Assembly (NCBI GenBank): GCA_035513275.1
Contig: DATKCJ010000240.1
Span: 1-18,058, forward strand
Reading direction: 5' to 3'
Source of the DNA: DATKCJ01 sp035513275
GTDB lineage: Bacteria > Verrucomicrobiota > Verrucomicrobiia > Opitutales > Opitutaceae
DNA length: 18,058 nucleotides
The position numbers and the translations under genes are program-made. A model generated the notes under the pieces. That model made no database searches, was not told the DNA's origin, and saw nothing but the letters and a program-made list of their open reading frames with translations. This document shows, in pieces, positions 1 through 6,438 of this stretch (position 1 is its first letter; each line of letters starts with the position of its first letter).

Positions 1-685
1 CGTTGAGCCGGCTGCCGGGTCCGTATTTCCGCTTGTCGACCTCGAGGTCAAAGTCGGTGCGTATCCCGCCATGCACGGTGCGCGCCTTGATGCCACAATT
101 GGCGTCCTCAGGCAGAACGATCTCTGAGCGACCGTTCACCGAACCGATCTCGATCGACTGGTTGTCAGAGACCGAGGCGAATCGTGCCTTCACGTTGCCG
201 TTGACGGTCTCGAGATTGGCATCGCTGCGCAGGCCGGATGTGTCGATCGATCCGTTCACGGTGGCGACGTCGACAGTGCCGCCGACATTCTCGACGTGCA
301 CACTGCCGTTCACGGTCCGCACCTTGCGCAGCGACGCGCCATGAGGGACGGTGACCGAGTAGGTGACATCGCCGGAGTTCGTCCATTTGCTCAGGAACGA
401 TCCTTCCTTGCGGTTGTATTCGGTCTTCACGGCGACGTGATCGTCGTCGGCCTGGATCTTGACCTCGATGGCATCGAGGTCCTCCTGGGTGCGGGCCTCT
501 TTTACGGCCACGATACGAATCTCGGAGCGATCCCAAGTGTCGATCGAGACCGTGCCATTAATGTTCTCGAGGCTGAACGAGGCGTCGGCGGTGACCGTAT
601 GGGTGGCCTCAATCGTCTCGGTGACGGCGGCGTCGGTAAACAGGCCCGCGAATGCAAACAGGAACAGGGGAACGAGGAGTCTCAT
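1..685 (-). CDS. Secreted DUF4097-family beta-repeat protein (3' end beyond the window)
   Basis: The frame reads from an ATG at 685 down to the left edge with no stop (228 codons seen). Residues 1-19 (MRLLVPLFLFAFAGLFTDA) look like a signal peptide, so the protein is probably exported. The rest is a ladder of short beta strands with Asn-Gly turns: NING at 41-44 and VNG at 125-127, 143-145, 161-163 and 183-185. This is the hallmark of DUF4097 (putative adhesin/LiaX-like beta-helix) proteins. Members are often found beside two-component systems and ABC pumps that respond to envelope stress, but their biochemical role is unclear. It starts 43 bp after the ABC ATPase stop on the same strand, so it is probably the third gene of the hlyD operon. 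No Shine-Dalgarno sequence is visible. The family call is fairly sure; function and total length are unknown. Confidence 0.8.
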   Translation of the reverse strand, partial: MRLLVPLFLFAFAGLFTDAAVTETIEATHTVTADASFSLENINGTVSIDTWDRSEIRIVAVKEARTQEDLDAIEVKIQADDDHVAVKTEYNRKEGSFLSKWTNSGDVTYSVTVPHGASLRKVRTVNGSVHVENVGGTVDVATVNGSIDTSGLRSDANLETVNGNVKARFASVSDNQSIEIGSVNGRSEIVLPEDANCGIKARTVHGGIRTDFDLEVDKRKYGPGSRLN

Positions 686-728
686 GGTGCGAATCTTTCG
701 GATGTCCCGCGTGAAGCGGGTGGGAGTG

Positions 729-1427
729 TTAGGCCTCGACCTGTTCCTCGACGATGCGGCCGTCGAAGACATGGATCGTGCGATCGGCGTGGCGGGCAAA
801 GCGCGGATCGTGCGTGACCATGACGATGGTCGATCCCGAGCGATGGAGCTGTTGGAGGAGTTCCATGACGGCGTCGCCGTTCTTCGAGTCGAGGTTACCC
901 GTCGGTTCGTCGGCGAGCAGCACGGAGGGCTTGCCGGCAAGGGCGCGGGCCACGGCCACGCGCTGCTGTTGACCACCGGAGAGCTGGCTGGGCAGGTGCT
1001 TCGCGCGATGAGCCATGCCGACGCGCTCGAGCGCCTCGGTCACGTGCTCCTTGCGCTGGGCGCCCGGCATGCCGCGATAGGTGAGGGGCAGCTCGACGTT
1101 TTCGTAGACCGTGAGGTCGCCGATGAGATTGAACGACTGGAAGATGAACCCGATCTCGCGATTGCGGATGCGTGCGCGATCGGTGAGCGAGAGGCTCTCC
1201 ACCGGGTGCGAGTTGAGCACGTATTTGCCGTCGGTCGGCGTGTCGAGCAGGCCGAGGATCGAGAGAAGCGTCGACTTGCCGCAGCCCGACGGGCCGGCGA
1301 TCGAAACGAACTCGCCCTGGATGATGTCGAGGTGGATTCCGGAAAGGGCATGGGTCTCGACCTCGTCGGTGAGGAAGACCTTGGTGATGCCCTCGAGTTT
1401 GATCAGGTTCTTGCGGTCAGTGGTCAT
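729..1427 (-). CDS. ABC transporter ATP-binding protein, MacB/LolD type
   Basis: A 232-residue nucleotide-binding subunit of the MacB/LolD/FtsE class, expected to act on the cytoplasmic face of an efflux or lipoprotein-type transporter. All motifs are present: Walker A GPSGCGKST (45-53), Q-loop Gln97, signature LSGGQQQR (149-156), Walker B VLLADEP (169-175) and the switch His206 in VTHD. Start chosen at 1427 because homology-like sequence begins near residue 9. An in-frame ATG at 1463 would add 12 residues, and neither start has a clear Shine-Dalgarno sequence. The open frame continues to 1751 but there overlaps hlyD in another frame, so that part is spurious. It lies 130 bp downstream of hlyD and 43 bp upstream of the DUF4097 gene. 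No permease partner is encoded in the visible part of this operon. Confidence 0.9.
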   Translation of the reverse strand: MTTDRKNLIKLEGITKVFLTDEVETHALSGIHLDIIQGEFVSIAGPSGCGKSTLLSILGLLDTPTDGKYVLNSHPVESLSLTDRARIRNREIGFIFQSFNLIGDLTVYENVELPLTYRGMPGAQRKEHVTEALERVGMAHRAKHLPSQLSGGQQQRVAVARALAGKPSVLLADEPTGNLDSKNGDAVMELLQQLHRSGSTIVMVTHDPRFARHADRTIHVFDGRIVEEQVEA

Positions 1428-1510
1428 GGAGCGGGACGCCGTTGCGGATTCAGGTGAGGTCATGGGTGGAGAGGTGCTTGAGGGTTCGTTCGCCGTGGCA
1501 CGCAGGACTA

Positions 1511-1527
1511 ACCCGCGTGCGGCGGGT
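1511..1527 (-). other. Intercistronic hairpin between hlyD and the ABC ATPase gene
   Basis: Perfect 6-bp arms ACCCGC and GCGGGT around a 5-nt loop, in the 130-bp gap between hlyD and the ATPase gene. No T-run follows on the minus strand, so it is not a typical intrinsic terminator. It could set relative expression or mRNA processing. The rest of the gap shows no gene. Confidence 0.4.
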
Positions 1528-1557
1528 AAAGTTGCGGAATATTTCAGGCGCGCTTGT

Positions 1558-2811
1558 TCAATTGAGGCGGACGCGGTCGGTGTTTTCCCAGTTCGACATG
1601 TCCGAGAGGATGACGCGGTCGCCGGGCGTGAGGCCCTGGACGATCTCGATGGTGTTGACCGAGCTGCGGCCGAGCTGCACGGGAATCCGTGTGGCCTCGC
1701 TGCCGTCGGGCGAGAGGCGGAAGATGCCGACCGTGCTTCGCTCCTGGCCAAATGCCGGGCGGCCCACGTAGACGACCTTGTCGAGCCGCTCGAGCTCGAC
1801 GGTGCCGTCGACGCTCAAGTCGGGCCGAGCGCCGCGCGGGAGATCGCCGGTGAGTGTGACGTCGACCAACACGGTCCCGTTCACAACCGCGGGATCGACG
1901 CGTGCGACGAGCCCCGAGACGATCCCGTTGCGAGTGTCGATTGAGGCAATCTGGCCGGCCTGGACGTCCTTTGCCTGGGTCTCAGCGATCCGAATCTCGG
2001 CCTTGAGGCGGGTCGGGTCGGCGACGCGGGCGAGAGTCGAGCCTGGCACAACCTGCTGACCAACCTCAAGCGGCAGCGCCTGCAGGACGCCGGCATACGA
2101 GGCGCGCACTGTGAGCGCGTCATAGTCGCGCTTCGCAAGGGCGGCTTGGGATCGAAGACGCGATACCTCGGATTCTTTCGGTGCGATCTGCGCATCGACG
2201 GACTTGCGGGCCAGTTCGAGCCGCTTCTGCTCGAGCGACCAGCGCGTGGCGGCTTCCTCGGCGGCGACTTGGGACTGTTTGAGAATGACGGTGGCGACGA
2301 GGCCCTCCTTGTGCAGCTCGGTGTTCACTTCCTCCTGGAGGCGTGCTTGCTCGTATTCCGACTTCACGCGAGCGGATGAGGCTTCCTGCTCGAGCACGCC
2401 GCGCTCGACCTGCGAGCGAAGGTATTCGAGTTCGGCGAGCGAGCCTTCCAACTGCAGTTCGCTGTTAAGCGCCGCCTGTTCAATGTCTGGATTCACCAGA
2501 ATCAGCAAAACCGTATCCGGTTGGACCGGTGCGCCAGGGCGCAAAAGGATCTCGTCGACCCGGCCGTTCGTGCGCGCGGCGATGAAGCGGATGTCCTGCG
2601 GGACCAATGTGCCGAGGCCGCGCACCTGACGAACCATCGGGCCTTCCTTCACGCTGTCGATCCAGACCAGGTTTCGTTCGACGGTCGGAGCGGCTGGCTT
2701 CAACTGGCCCAACACGATCGTGATGAGGATGACACCCAAGCCGACACTCCCCCAGAGGATGATGCGTTTGCGGCGTTTATCTTTTGCGGCGGAAGGGCGG
2801 GGAATATCCAT
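1558..2811 (-). CDS. HlyD-family periplasmic adaptor (membrane fusion protein) of an ABC efflux pump
   Basis: A 417-residue adaptor that would bridge an inner-membrane ABC transporter and an outer-membrane channel. It has a basic cytoplasmic N-terminus (KDKRRKR), one membrane anchor at about 18-35, a split lipoyl domain (about 70-110 and 228-268) and a long coiled-coil hairpin between (about 110-225). A beta-barrel and membrane-proximal part follow to the C-terminus. Start set at 2811 (MDIPRPS). The frame is open 21 codons further upstream, but those codons would overlap the -24/-12 promoter at 2834-2850. The predicted transcript start at about 2824 leaves a leader of only 13 nt with no Shine-Dalgarno sequence. 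The gene is first in the operon hlyD - ABC ATPase - DUF4097. Substrate unknown; regulation by the adjacent NtrC-type regulator is well supported by the upstream sites. Confidence 0.9.
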   Translation of the reverse strand: MDIPRPSAAKDKRRKRIILWGSVGLGVILITIVLGQLKPAAPTVERNLVWIDSVKEGPMVRQVRGLGTLVPQDIRFIAARTNGRVDEILLRPGAPVQPDTVLLILVNPDIEQAALNSELQLEGSLAELEYLRSQVERGVLEQEASSARVKSEYEQARLQEEVNTELHKEGLVATVILKQSQVAAEEAATRWSLEQKRLELARKSVDAQIAPKESEVSRLRSQAALAKRDYDALTVRASYAGVLQALPLEVGQQVVPGSTLARVADPTRLKAEIRIAETQAKDVQAGQIASIDTRNGIVSGLVARVDPAVVNGTVLVDVTLTGDLPRGARPDLSVDGTVELERLDKVVYVGRPAFGQERSTVGIFRLSPDGSEATRIPVQLGRSSVNTIEIVQGLTPGDRVILSDMSNWENTDRVRLN

Positions 2812-2833
2812 GTGGATTGTTGTGCTACGATTA

Positions 2834-2850
2834 TTGCAGGGGTTGTGCCA
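2834..2850 (-). promoter_or_regulatory. Sigma-54 (-24/-12) promoter of the hlyD operon
   Basis: The minus strand reads TGGCACAACCCCTGCAA. It matches the sigma-54 consensus TGGCAC-N5-TTGCA, with GG and GC at the required spacing. Predicted transcript start is about 2824, 13 nt before the hlyD ATG. The same TGGCAC-N6-TGCAA pattern lies before the regulator operon at 6246-6262. An NtrC-type activator gene is adjacent. Confidence 0.82.
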
Positions 2851-2910
2851 CCATCGGATGGAATCTGGAAACAACTGTTGTCCAGTAGCTTCAGCTAGGA
2901 AACTTGGCCT

Positions 2911-2927
2911 CGGAATCTACGCTTCCG
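2911..2927. promoter_or_regulatory. Minor inverted repeat upstream of hlyD promoter
   Basis: CGGAA-N7-TTCCG, 61 bp upstream of the -24 element and just promoter-proximal to the composite activator site. It may be an additional weak half-site or chance. Confidence 0.25.
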
Positions 2928-2936
2928 AACAGTCAT

Positions 2937-2963
2937 GGGACCCACGCGTCCCATTCTTGGGAC
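2937..2963 (-). promoter_or_regulatory. Candidate upstream activator site A (GGGA-N8-TCCCA-N5-GGGAC)
   Basis: An inverted repeat (TGGGAC-N6-GTCCCA, extended by one A-T pair) followed five bases later by a third half-site GGGAC. It sits 87 bp upstream of the -24 element, about -113 to -139 from the predicted start, where NtrC-family activators usually bind. An identically spaced copy lies at 6362-6388 upstream of the regulator operon. Confidence 0.72.
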
Positions 2964-2973
2964 GGCTGGCCGA

Positions 2974-3035
2974 ATAGGGCAGGTCTTTGACCAGCCGCGG
3001 GGGCACGCATCCGGCGGGTCAAAGACCCGCCCTAC
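2974..3035. repeat. REPIN-like element 1 (two inverted GTAG-headed palindromes)
   Basis: Two 22-bp units in inverted orientation (2975-2996 and 3013-3034) match at 20 of 22 positions and are separated by 16 bp. Each folds into a hairpin: GGTC-TTT-GACC in the left unit and GGCGGGTC-AAA-GACCCGCC in the right. Read outward-in, the right unit begins GTAGGGC and the left one ATAGGGC. A conserved GTAG head before a hairpin is typical of REP sequences mobilised by RAYT (TnpA_REP) transposases. No RAYT gene is in the window. It lies between the histidine kinase stop and the hlyD control region, where it may also end kinase transcription. Confidence 0.7.
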
Positions 3036-3045
3036 GTCAACCCAC

Positions 3046-4401
3046 TCAAATCCCCGCCGTGACGACCGGCAGCCGTAGCAACGCCTCGCAGCCGCTCTGC
3101 CCGTCGCGATTCACCAGCGTGAACGATCCGCCGTGGTTCTCCGCCACTTGGCGGCAAAGCACGAGGCCGATGCCGGTGCCACCGGGCTTGGTCGTGAAGA
3201 ACGGCACGAAAAGATTCGAGGGATTCGCGATGCCGGGACCCTCATCCAGGATGTGGATCTCAACGAAATTGCGGCTCAATTCCCAACTCACCGTCACACC
3301 GCCGCCGGTCTCCAGCGCGGCTTCCGCTGCGTTCTTGAGCGCATTGATTAGGAGCTGCTCGATTTGCGCGGGATCGATCTTCAACACGACGCTTGGTCCG
3401 TCGATTTGGTTCACAGGGACCCGCGCCTCGAGCGCGATTACGCGCCGGATGATGCCGCCGACCTCGACGTCGGCGAGCATCGGAGGAGGGAGGCGCGCAA
3501 GCCGCGCGTAGGCCTCCATAAAGCGGCTCAACCCCTCGGCACGCGTCGCAATGATGTCGAGCCCGCGCTCGGTGTCTTCCTCCCAATCGGGAGCGCGCTG
3601 CTTCATGATGCGCTTGAGGCTGCCGGCGAGCGACTTGATCGGCGCAAGCGAGTTGTTCAACTCGTGACCGAGCACGCGCACGAGGCGCTGCCACGCCTTC
3701 AGTTCCTCATCGCGCAGCGGCCGGCTGAGATCGGCGATCACGATCAGGCTGTGCGAGAGTCCGCCCTCGCGGAATGTCGTGCGACGCATGCCCCAGCGCC
3801 CCTGGCCGCCGGGGAAATTGATCGGGAGCACGCGCGTCGCCTCGCCCTCGAGGCATTCGCCGAGGCCGAGTTGCACGGCGTCGCGTCCCATGAGGCGCTC
3901 CGCGGGTTGTGCGATGAGCTCCTGGCCGGTGCGGTTTACGAGCTTGAGCAAGCCGGCGTCGTCGAACGCGAAGATCGCCACGTCGATCTCGGCCATGACA
4001 GTGCGCAGGAGCGCCGTGGCCTCCATCGCGACCAGGCGCTGCTCTCGCAGGATGGCGCCGAGCGTGTTCACCTCGCGATGCACCTCGGAGAGCGGATCGT
4101 CGCCGACGGCGCCGCGCGCGCGGATCGAGAAATCGCCCTCGCGCAGCGCGGCGAGCAAATTGGAGATCGTCTGCAACGGGCGCACGATGCGCTCGCGCAC
4201 CGCGAAGCTCCCGCCGACCCAGAATCCGAGGACGAACAGCGAGAGCGTCCACTGCACCTTCGGCGTGAAGTCGCCCGTGAGCAGAATCAAGATCGATACG
4301 ATGACCCCCGGCGCGCCGGCGACGAACGCGGCCACGAGCAGGCGCTTGTCGAACGCCAGTGGTTCGCGTTTTTTCCGGCCTTGTTTCTTGGTGATGGGCA
4401 T
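3046..4401 (-). CDS. NtrY-like membrane sensor histidine kinase
   Basis: A 451-residue sensor kinase, predicted partner of the response regulator encoded just upstream. Two membrane segments (about 20-42 and 50-68) enclose only a very short loop. It therefore lacks a large periplasmic sensor and may sense the membrane or a partner protein. A HAMP-like region (70-120), a PAS-like region (130-228) and the catalytic part follow. The H-box HELNNSLAPI carries the phospho-acceptor His246, the N-box has Asn353/Asn357, the G1 box is DEGPG (386-390) and the G2 box is GGTGIGL (407-413). The HELNN type of H-box is that of NtrY-like kinases, which usually pair with sigma-54 activators. It starts 50 bp after the regulator stop. 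The ligand is not evident. Confidence 0.92.
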   Translation of the reverse strand: MPITKKQGRKKREPLAFDKRLLVAAFVAGAPGVIVSILILLTGDFTPKVQWTLSLFVLGFWVGGSFAVRERIVRPLQTISNLLAALREGDFSIRARGAVGDDPLSEVHREVNTLGAILREQRLVAMEATALLRTVMAEIDVAIFAFDDAGLLKLVNRTGQELIAQPAERLMGRDAVQLGLGECLEGEATRVLPINFPGGQGRWGMRRTTFREGGLSHSLIVIADLSRPLRDEELKAWQRLVRVLGHELNNSLAPIKSLAGSLKRIMKQRAPDWEEDTERGLDIIATRAEGLSRFMEAYARLARLPPPMLADVEVGGIIRRVIALEARVPVNQIDGPSVVLKIDPAQIEQLLINALKNAAEAALETGGGVTVSWELSRNFVEIHILDEGPGIANPSNLFVPFFTTKPGGTGIGLVLCRQVAENHGGSFTLVNRDGQSGCEALLRLPVVTAGI

Positions 4402-4427
4402 TCCCGGGGAGCGCTCGGATGGATTCT

Positions 4428-4444
4428 CCGCCTGAATCAGGCGG
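4428..4444 (-). other. Hairpin between regulator and kinase genes
   Basis: A near-perfect palindrome (arms CCGCCTGA and TCAGGCGG around one base) fills part of the 50-bp gap between the two genes. It is not followed by a T-run on the minus strand. It could act as an mRNA stability or processing element that sets the kinase to regulator ratio. Confidence 0.4.
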
Positions 4445-4451
4445 GCGGCAG

Positions 4452-5819
4452 CTACAAACCGTAGCGCTCGATCCGGCGATAGAATGCGCTCCGCGAAAGA
4501 CCGAGGGCCTCGGCGGCCTTGCGCGCGTTGCCCTCATTTCTGGCGAGGGCCTTCTTGATCAGAAACGCCTCGACCTCCTCGAGGCTCATGTCGTCGATCC
4601 GCGCCGCCGCGTCTCCCGCTTGCAGGCCGAGGTCCTGCGCGCGGACTGCCTTGCCCTGGCACATGAGCACGGCGCGCTCGACGGAATGGTCGAGCTGGCG
4701 GACATTGCCGGGCCAGCGGTTCGACTTGAGCGCCTCGATCGCGGCATCGTCGAAACCGGTGATCGGCTTGCGGTAGTGGTTCACATGCTCCTTCAGAAAG
4801 TGCATCGCAAGGAGAGGGATGTCCTCGGGACGCTCGCGCAGCGGCGGCAGGTGGATCTCGATCGTGTTGAGGCGGAAAAGTAGATCCTGCCGGAAGCGGC
4901 CGCTGCTCACCTCGGCGTTGAGGTCGGAGTTTGTGGCCGAGACGATGCGGACGTTCACCTTCTGCGTGCGCGAGGAGCCGACGCGCTCGAACTCGCCGGT
5001 CTCAAGCGTGCGCAGCAGTTTGTTCTGCTGGGTGAGCGGGATGTTGCCGATCTCGTCCATGAACAGCGTGCCGCCGTCGGCGAGTTCGAAACGGCCGGCG
5101 CGGTCCGCCTTCGCGTCCGTGAACGCGCCTTTCACGTGACCAAACAGTTCGCTCTCGAAGATTCCCTCGGGCAATCCGCCCATGTTCACCGTGATGAGAG
5201 ATTTTGCGGCGCGGCCCGAAACCGCGTGAAGCGCCGCGGCGACGACTCCCTTGCCCGTGCCGTTTTCGCCTGTGATGAGTATGTTCGCGTCCGACGGGCC
5301 GACGCGCGAGATCAGGTCGAGCACCGGACGCATCGCGGCGGACTCGGCGATGATGTTCGGGCCGGTCTTGCCGCGCAAAAGCTGGTTCTCCTGCTCGAGG
5401 CGCTTGTATTTGCGCACCGCGCTCGCGAGGTCGACCTGATTGCGCACGATTGCGAGCATGCGCTCGTTGTCCCAAGGCTTCGTCACGAAATCGCGCGCAC
5501 CACGGCGCATGGCCTCTACGGCAACATCGACACTCGCCCATGCCGTGATCACGACAATCGGGAGGGTCGCATCGAGAGTTTGCACCTTCGCGAGAAGCTC
5601 GAGTCCTTCCTGACCCGAGGTTGTGTCCCTCGCGTAATTGAGGTCCATGATCAACAGGTCGAAATCCCGCGACTCGAGTGCCTTCAGCACTCCCGCGGGT
5701 GTCTTCACCGTCTCGACCTGGTAGCCCTCGCCCTTGAGGAGCATCCGCATTGCCTCAAGAACATCTTGTTGATCGTCGGCGACGAGGATGCGTGCGTGGC
5801 GCTGCTCGGGGTTGCTCAT
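4452..5819 (-). CDS. NtrC-family sigma-54-dependent response regulator
   Basis: A 455-residue transcription activator of three parts. The receiver domain (about 9-125) has acidic pocket Asp15/Asp16, phospho-acceptor Asp59, Thr92 and Lys114. The AAA+ domain (about 155-395) has Walker A GENGTGKG (184-191), the sigma-54 contact loop GAFTDA (231-236) and Walker B LFMDEI (252-257). A Fis-type helix-turn-helix is at about 430-453. Two details differ from the usual family sequence: GAFTDA instead of GAFTGA, and Gly191 where Walker A normally ends in Glu. The preceding gap of 66 bp holds no promoter that I recognise, so it is probably transcribed from the -24/-12 promoter at 6246-6262. The paired activator sites suggest it regulates itself and the hlyD operon. 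Start at 5819 gives the normal receiver N-terminus; no Shine-Dalgarno sequence is seen. Confidence 0.94.
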   Translation of the reverse strand: MSNPEQRHARILVADDQQDVLEAMRMLLKGEGYQVETVKTPAGVLKALESRDFDLLIMDLNYARDTTSGQEGLELLAKVQTLDATLPIVVITAWASVDVAVEAMRRGARDFVTKPWDNERMLAIVRNQVDLASAVRKYKRLEQENQLLRGKTGPNIIAESAAMRPVLDLISRVGPSDANILITGENGTGKGVVAAALHAVSGRAAKSLITVNMGGLPEGIFESELFGHVKGAFTDAKADRAGRFELADGGTLFMDEIGNIPLTQQNKLLRTLETGEFERVGSSRTQKVNVRIVSATNSDLNAEVSSGRFRQDLLFRLNTIEIHLPPLRERPEDIPLLAMHFLKEHVNHYRKPITGFDDAAIEALKSNRWPGNVRQLDHSVERAVLMCQGKAVRAQDLGLQAGDAAARIDDMSLEEVEAFLIKKALARNEGNARKAAEALGLSRSAFYRRIERYGL

Positions 5820-5873
5820 TTAGGATCGGGAAAAGCAGAGTGTGTGGCTCCGCAGAAAACGAGTCAAACTTGC

Positions 5874-5898
5874 GATCGCCGCGGTTCAGGCGGCGATC
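5874..5898 (-). other. Hairpin spanning the stop codon of the small membrane protein gene
   Basis: Perfect 9-bp arms GATCGCCGC and GCGGCGATC with a 7-nt loop; the TGA stop of the small gene (5886-5888) is in the loop. Only a weak T stretch follows on the minus strand. A partial terminator or 3'-end protector here would leave the first gene more abundant than the downstream regulator and kinase. Confidence 0.45.
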
Positions 5899-6233
5899 TC
5901 GACGATTGCGCGGACCCTGCGGGTCGGGCTTTTCACACCGGTGATCCGGCCCACAGGAGCGGCCTTGGCGAATGCGGGAGCACTCGTGAACGGAACCCTG
6001 CTCGCGACCGGAGCGGGACTCGCTTCGAAGAAGTTTTTCGCAGTCGATGAAGTCTCGCTATGCCGCTCGATCGCGATGGGCGCTTTGTGCGCGTATGCGA
6101 CGACGGCCAGGATGATGACTGGGATTGCGATCATGATTCCGATTGGAAAAGTGACTCCTGCGGCGGCGAAGCCGGGAAGAACCACTGCGGCGACTGGTCC
6201 CATGACCATGACGAATGAGGTGAAAGTTTTCAT
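5886..6233 (-). CDS. Small membrane protein of unknown function, first gene of the sigma-54 regulator operon
   Basis: I do not recognise this 115-residue protein. Residues 7-26 and 28-48 are strongly hydrophobic and rich in Ala, Val, Ile and Gly. They could form a helical hairpin or one long membrane segment. A polar, Pro/Ala/Ser-rich tail with several basic residues (52-115) follows. Codon use is like the neighbours, with G or C at most third positions, which supports a real gene. It starts right after a near-perfect -24/-12 promoter and ends 66 bp before the response regulator on the same strand. The predicted transcript start (about 6236) is only 3 nt before this ATG, so translation may be nearly leaderless or begin at Met9 (6209) or Met11 (6203). 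Its position suggests a target or modulator of the two-component system, for example a membrane partner of the kinase. That is inference. Confidence 0.72.
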   Translation of the reverse strand: MKTFTSFVMVMGPVAAVVLPGFAAAGVTFPIGIMIAIPVIILAVVAYAHKAPIAIERHSETSSTAKNFFEASPAPVASRVPFTSAPAFAKAAPVGRITGVKSPTRRVRAIVEIAA

Positions 6234-6245
6234 GCACCGCGACTA

Positions 6246-6263
6246 TTGCAGCCTGCGTGCCAA
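6246..6263 (-). promoter_or_regulatory. Sigma-54 (-24/-12) promoter of the regulator/kinase operon
   Basis: The minus strand reads TTGGCACGCAGGCTGCAA, a near-perfect match to TTGGCACG-N4-TTGCA with correct GG to GC spacing. Predicted transcript start is about 6236. It shares TGGCAC-N6-TGCAA with the promoter at 2834-2850. Its presence before the operon that encodes an NtrC-type activator implies positive autoregulation. Confidence 0.85.
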
Positions 6264-6361
6264 CTTCGCTGCACCGTCGGATCTCTGCGCGATATCAAGT
6301 ATTTGCCGAGGAGAACGCTTGAGTCGCATCGGCGTGGATACCTCTCGCATCCCGTGATTGC

Positions 6362-6388
6362 GGGAACGTCGAATCCCAAAACCGGGAC
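6362..6388 (-). promoter_or_regulatory. Candidate upstream activator site B (GGGA-N8-TCCCA-N5-GGGAC)
   Basis: Matches the site at 2937-2963 in all three half-sites and both spacers. It lies 100 bp upstream of the -24 element of the regulator operon. A further inverted repeat TCCCG-N6-CGGGA (6350-6365) overlaps its promoter-proximal edge. The site ends 50 bp before the divergent glpD start, so binding here could also affect glpD. Confidence 0.72.
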
Positions 6389-6438
6389 ACACGACGACGG
6401 ACTCGCCACAAACGCACGCGCCTCGCACGCTCGCAGCG

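Noticed and set aside
2039..2055. TGGCACAACCTGC sequence resembling a -24/-12 promoter
   Set aside because: GC is two bases too close to the GG element and the site lies inside hlyD.
3364..4464. 366-codon plus-strand open frame
   Set aside because: Fully antisense to the histidine kinase, whose motifs are complete; composition (His/Arg/Glu/Ala rich) is typical of a high-GC shadow frame.
5136..6050. 304-codon plus-strand open frame
   Set aside because: Antisense to the sigma-54 regulator and small membrane protein genes; no recognisable motif.
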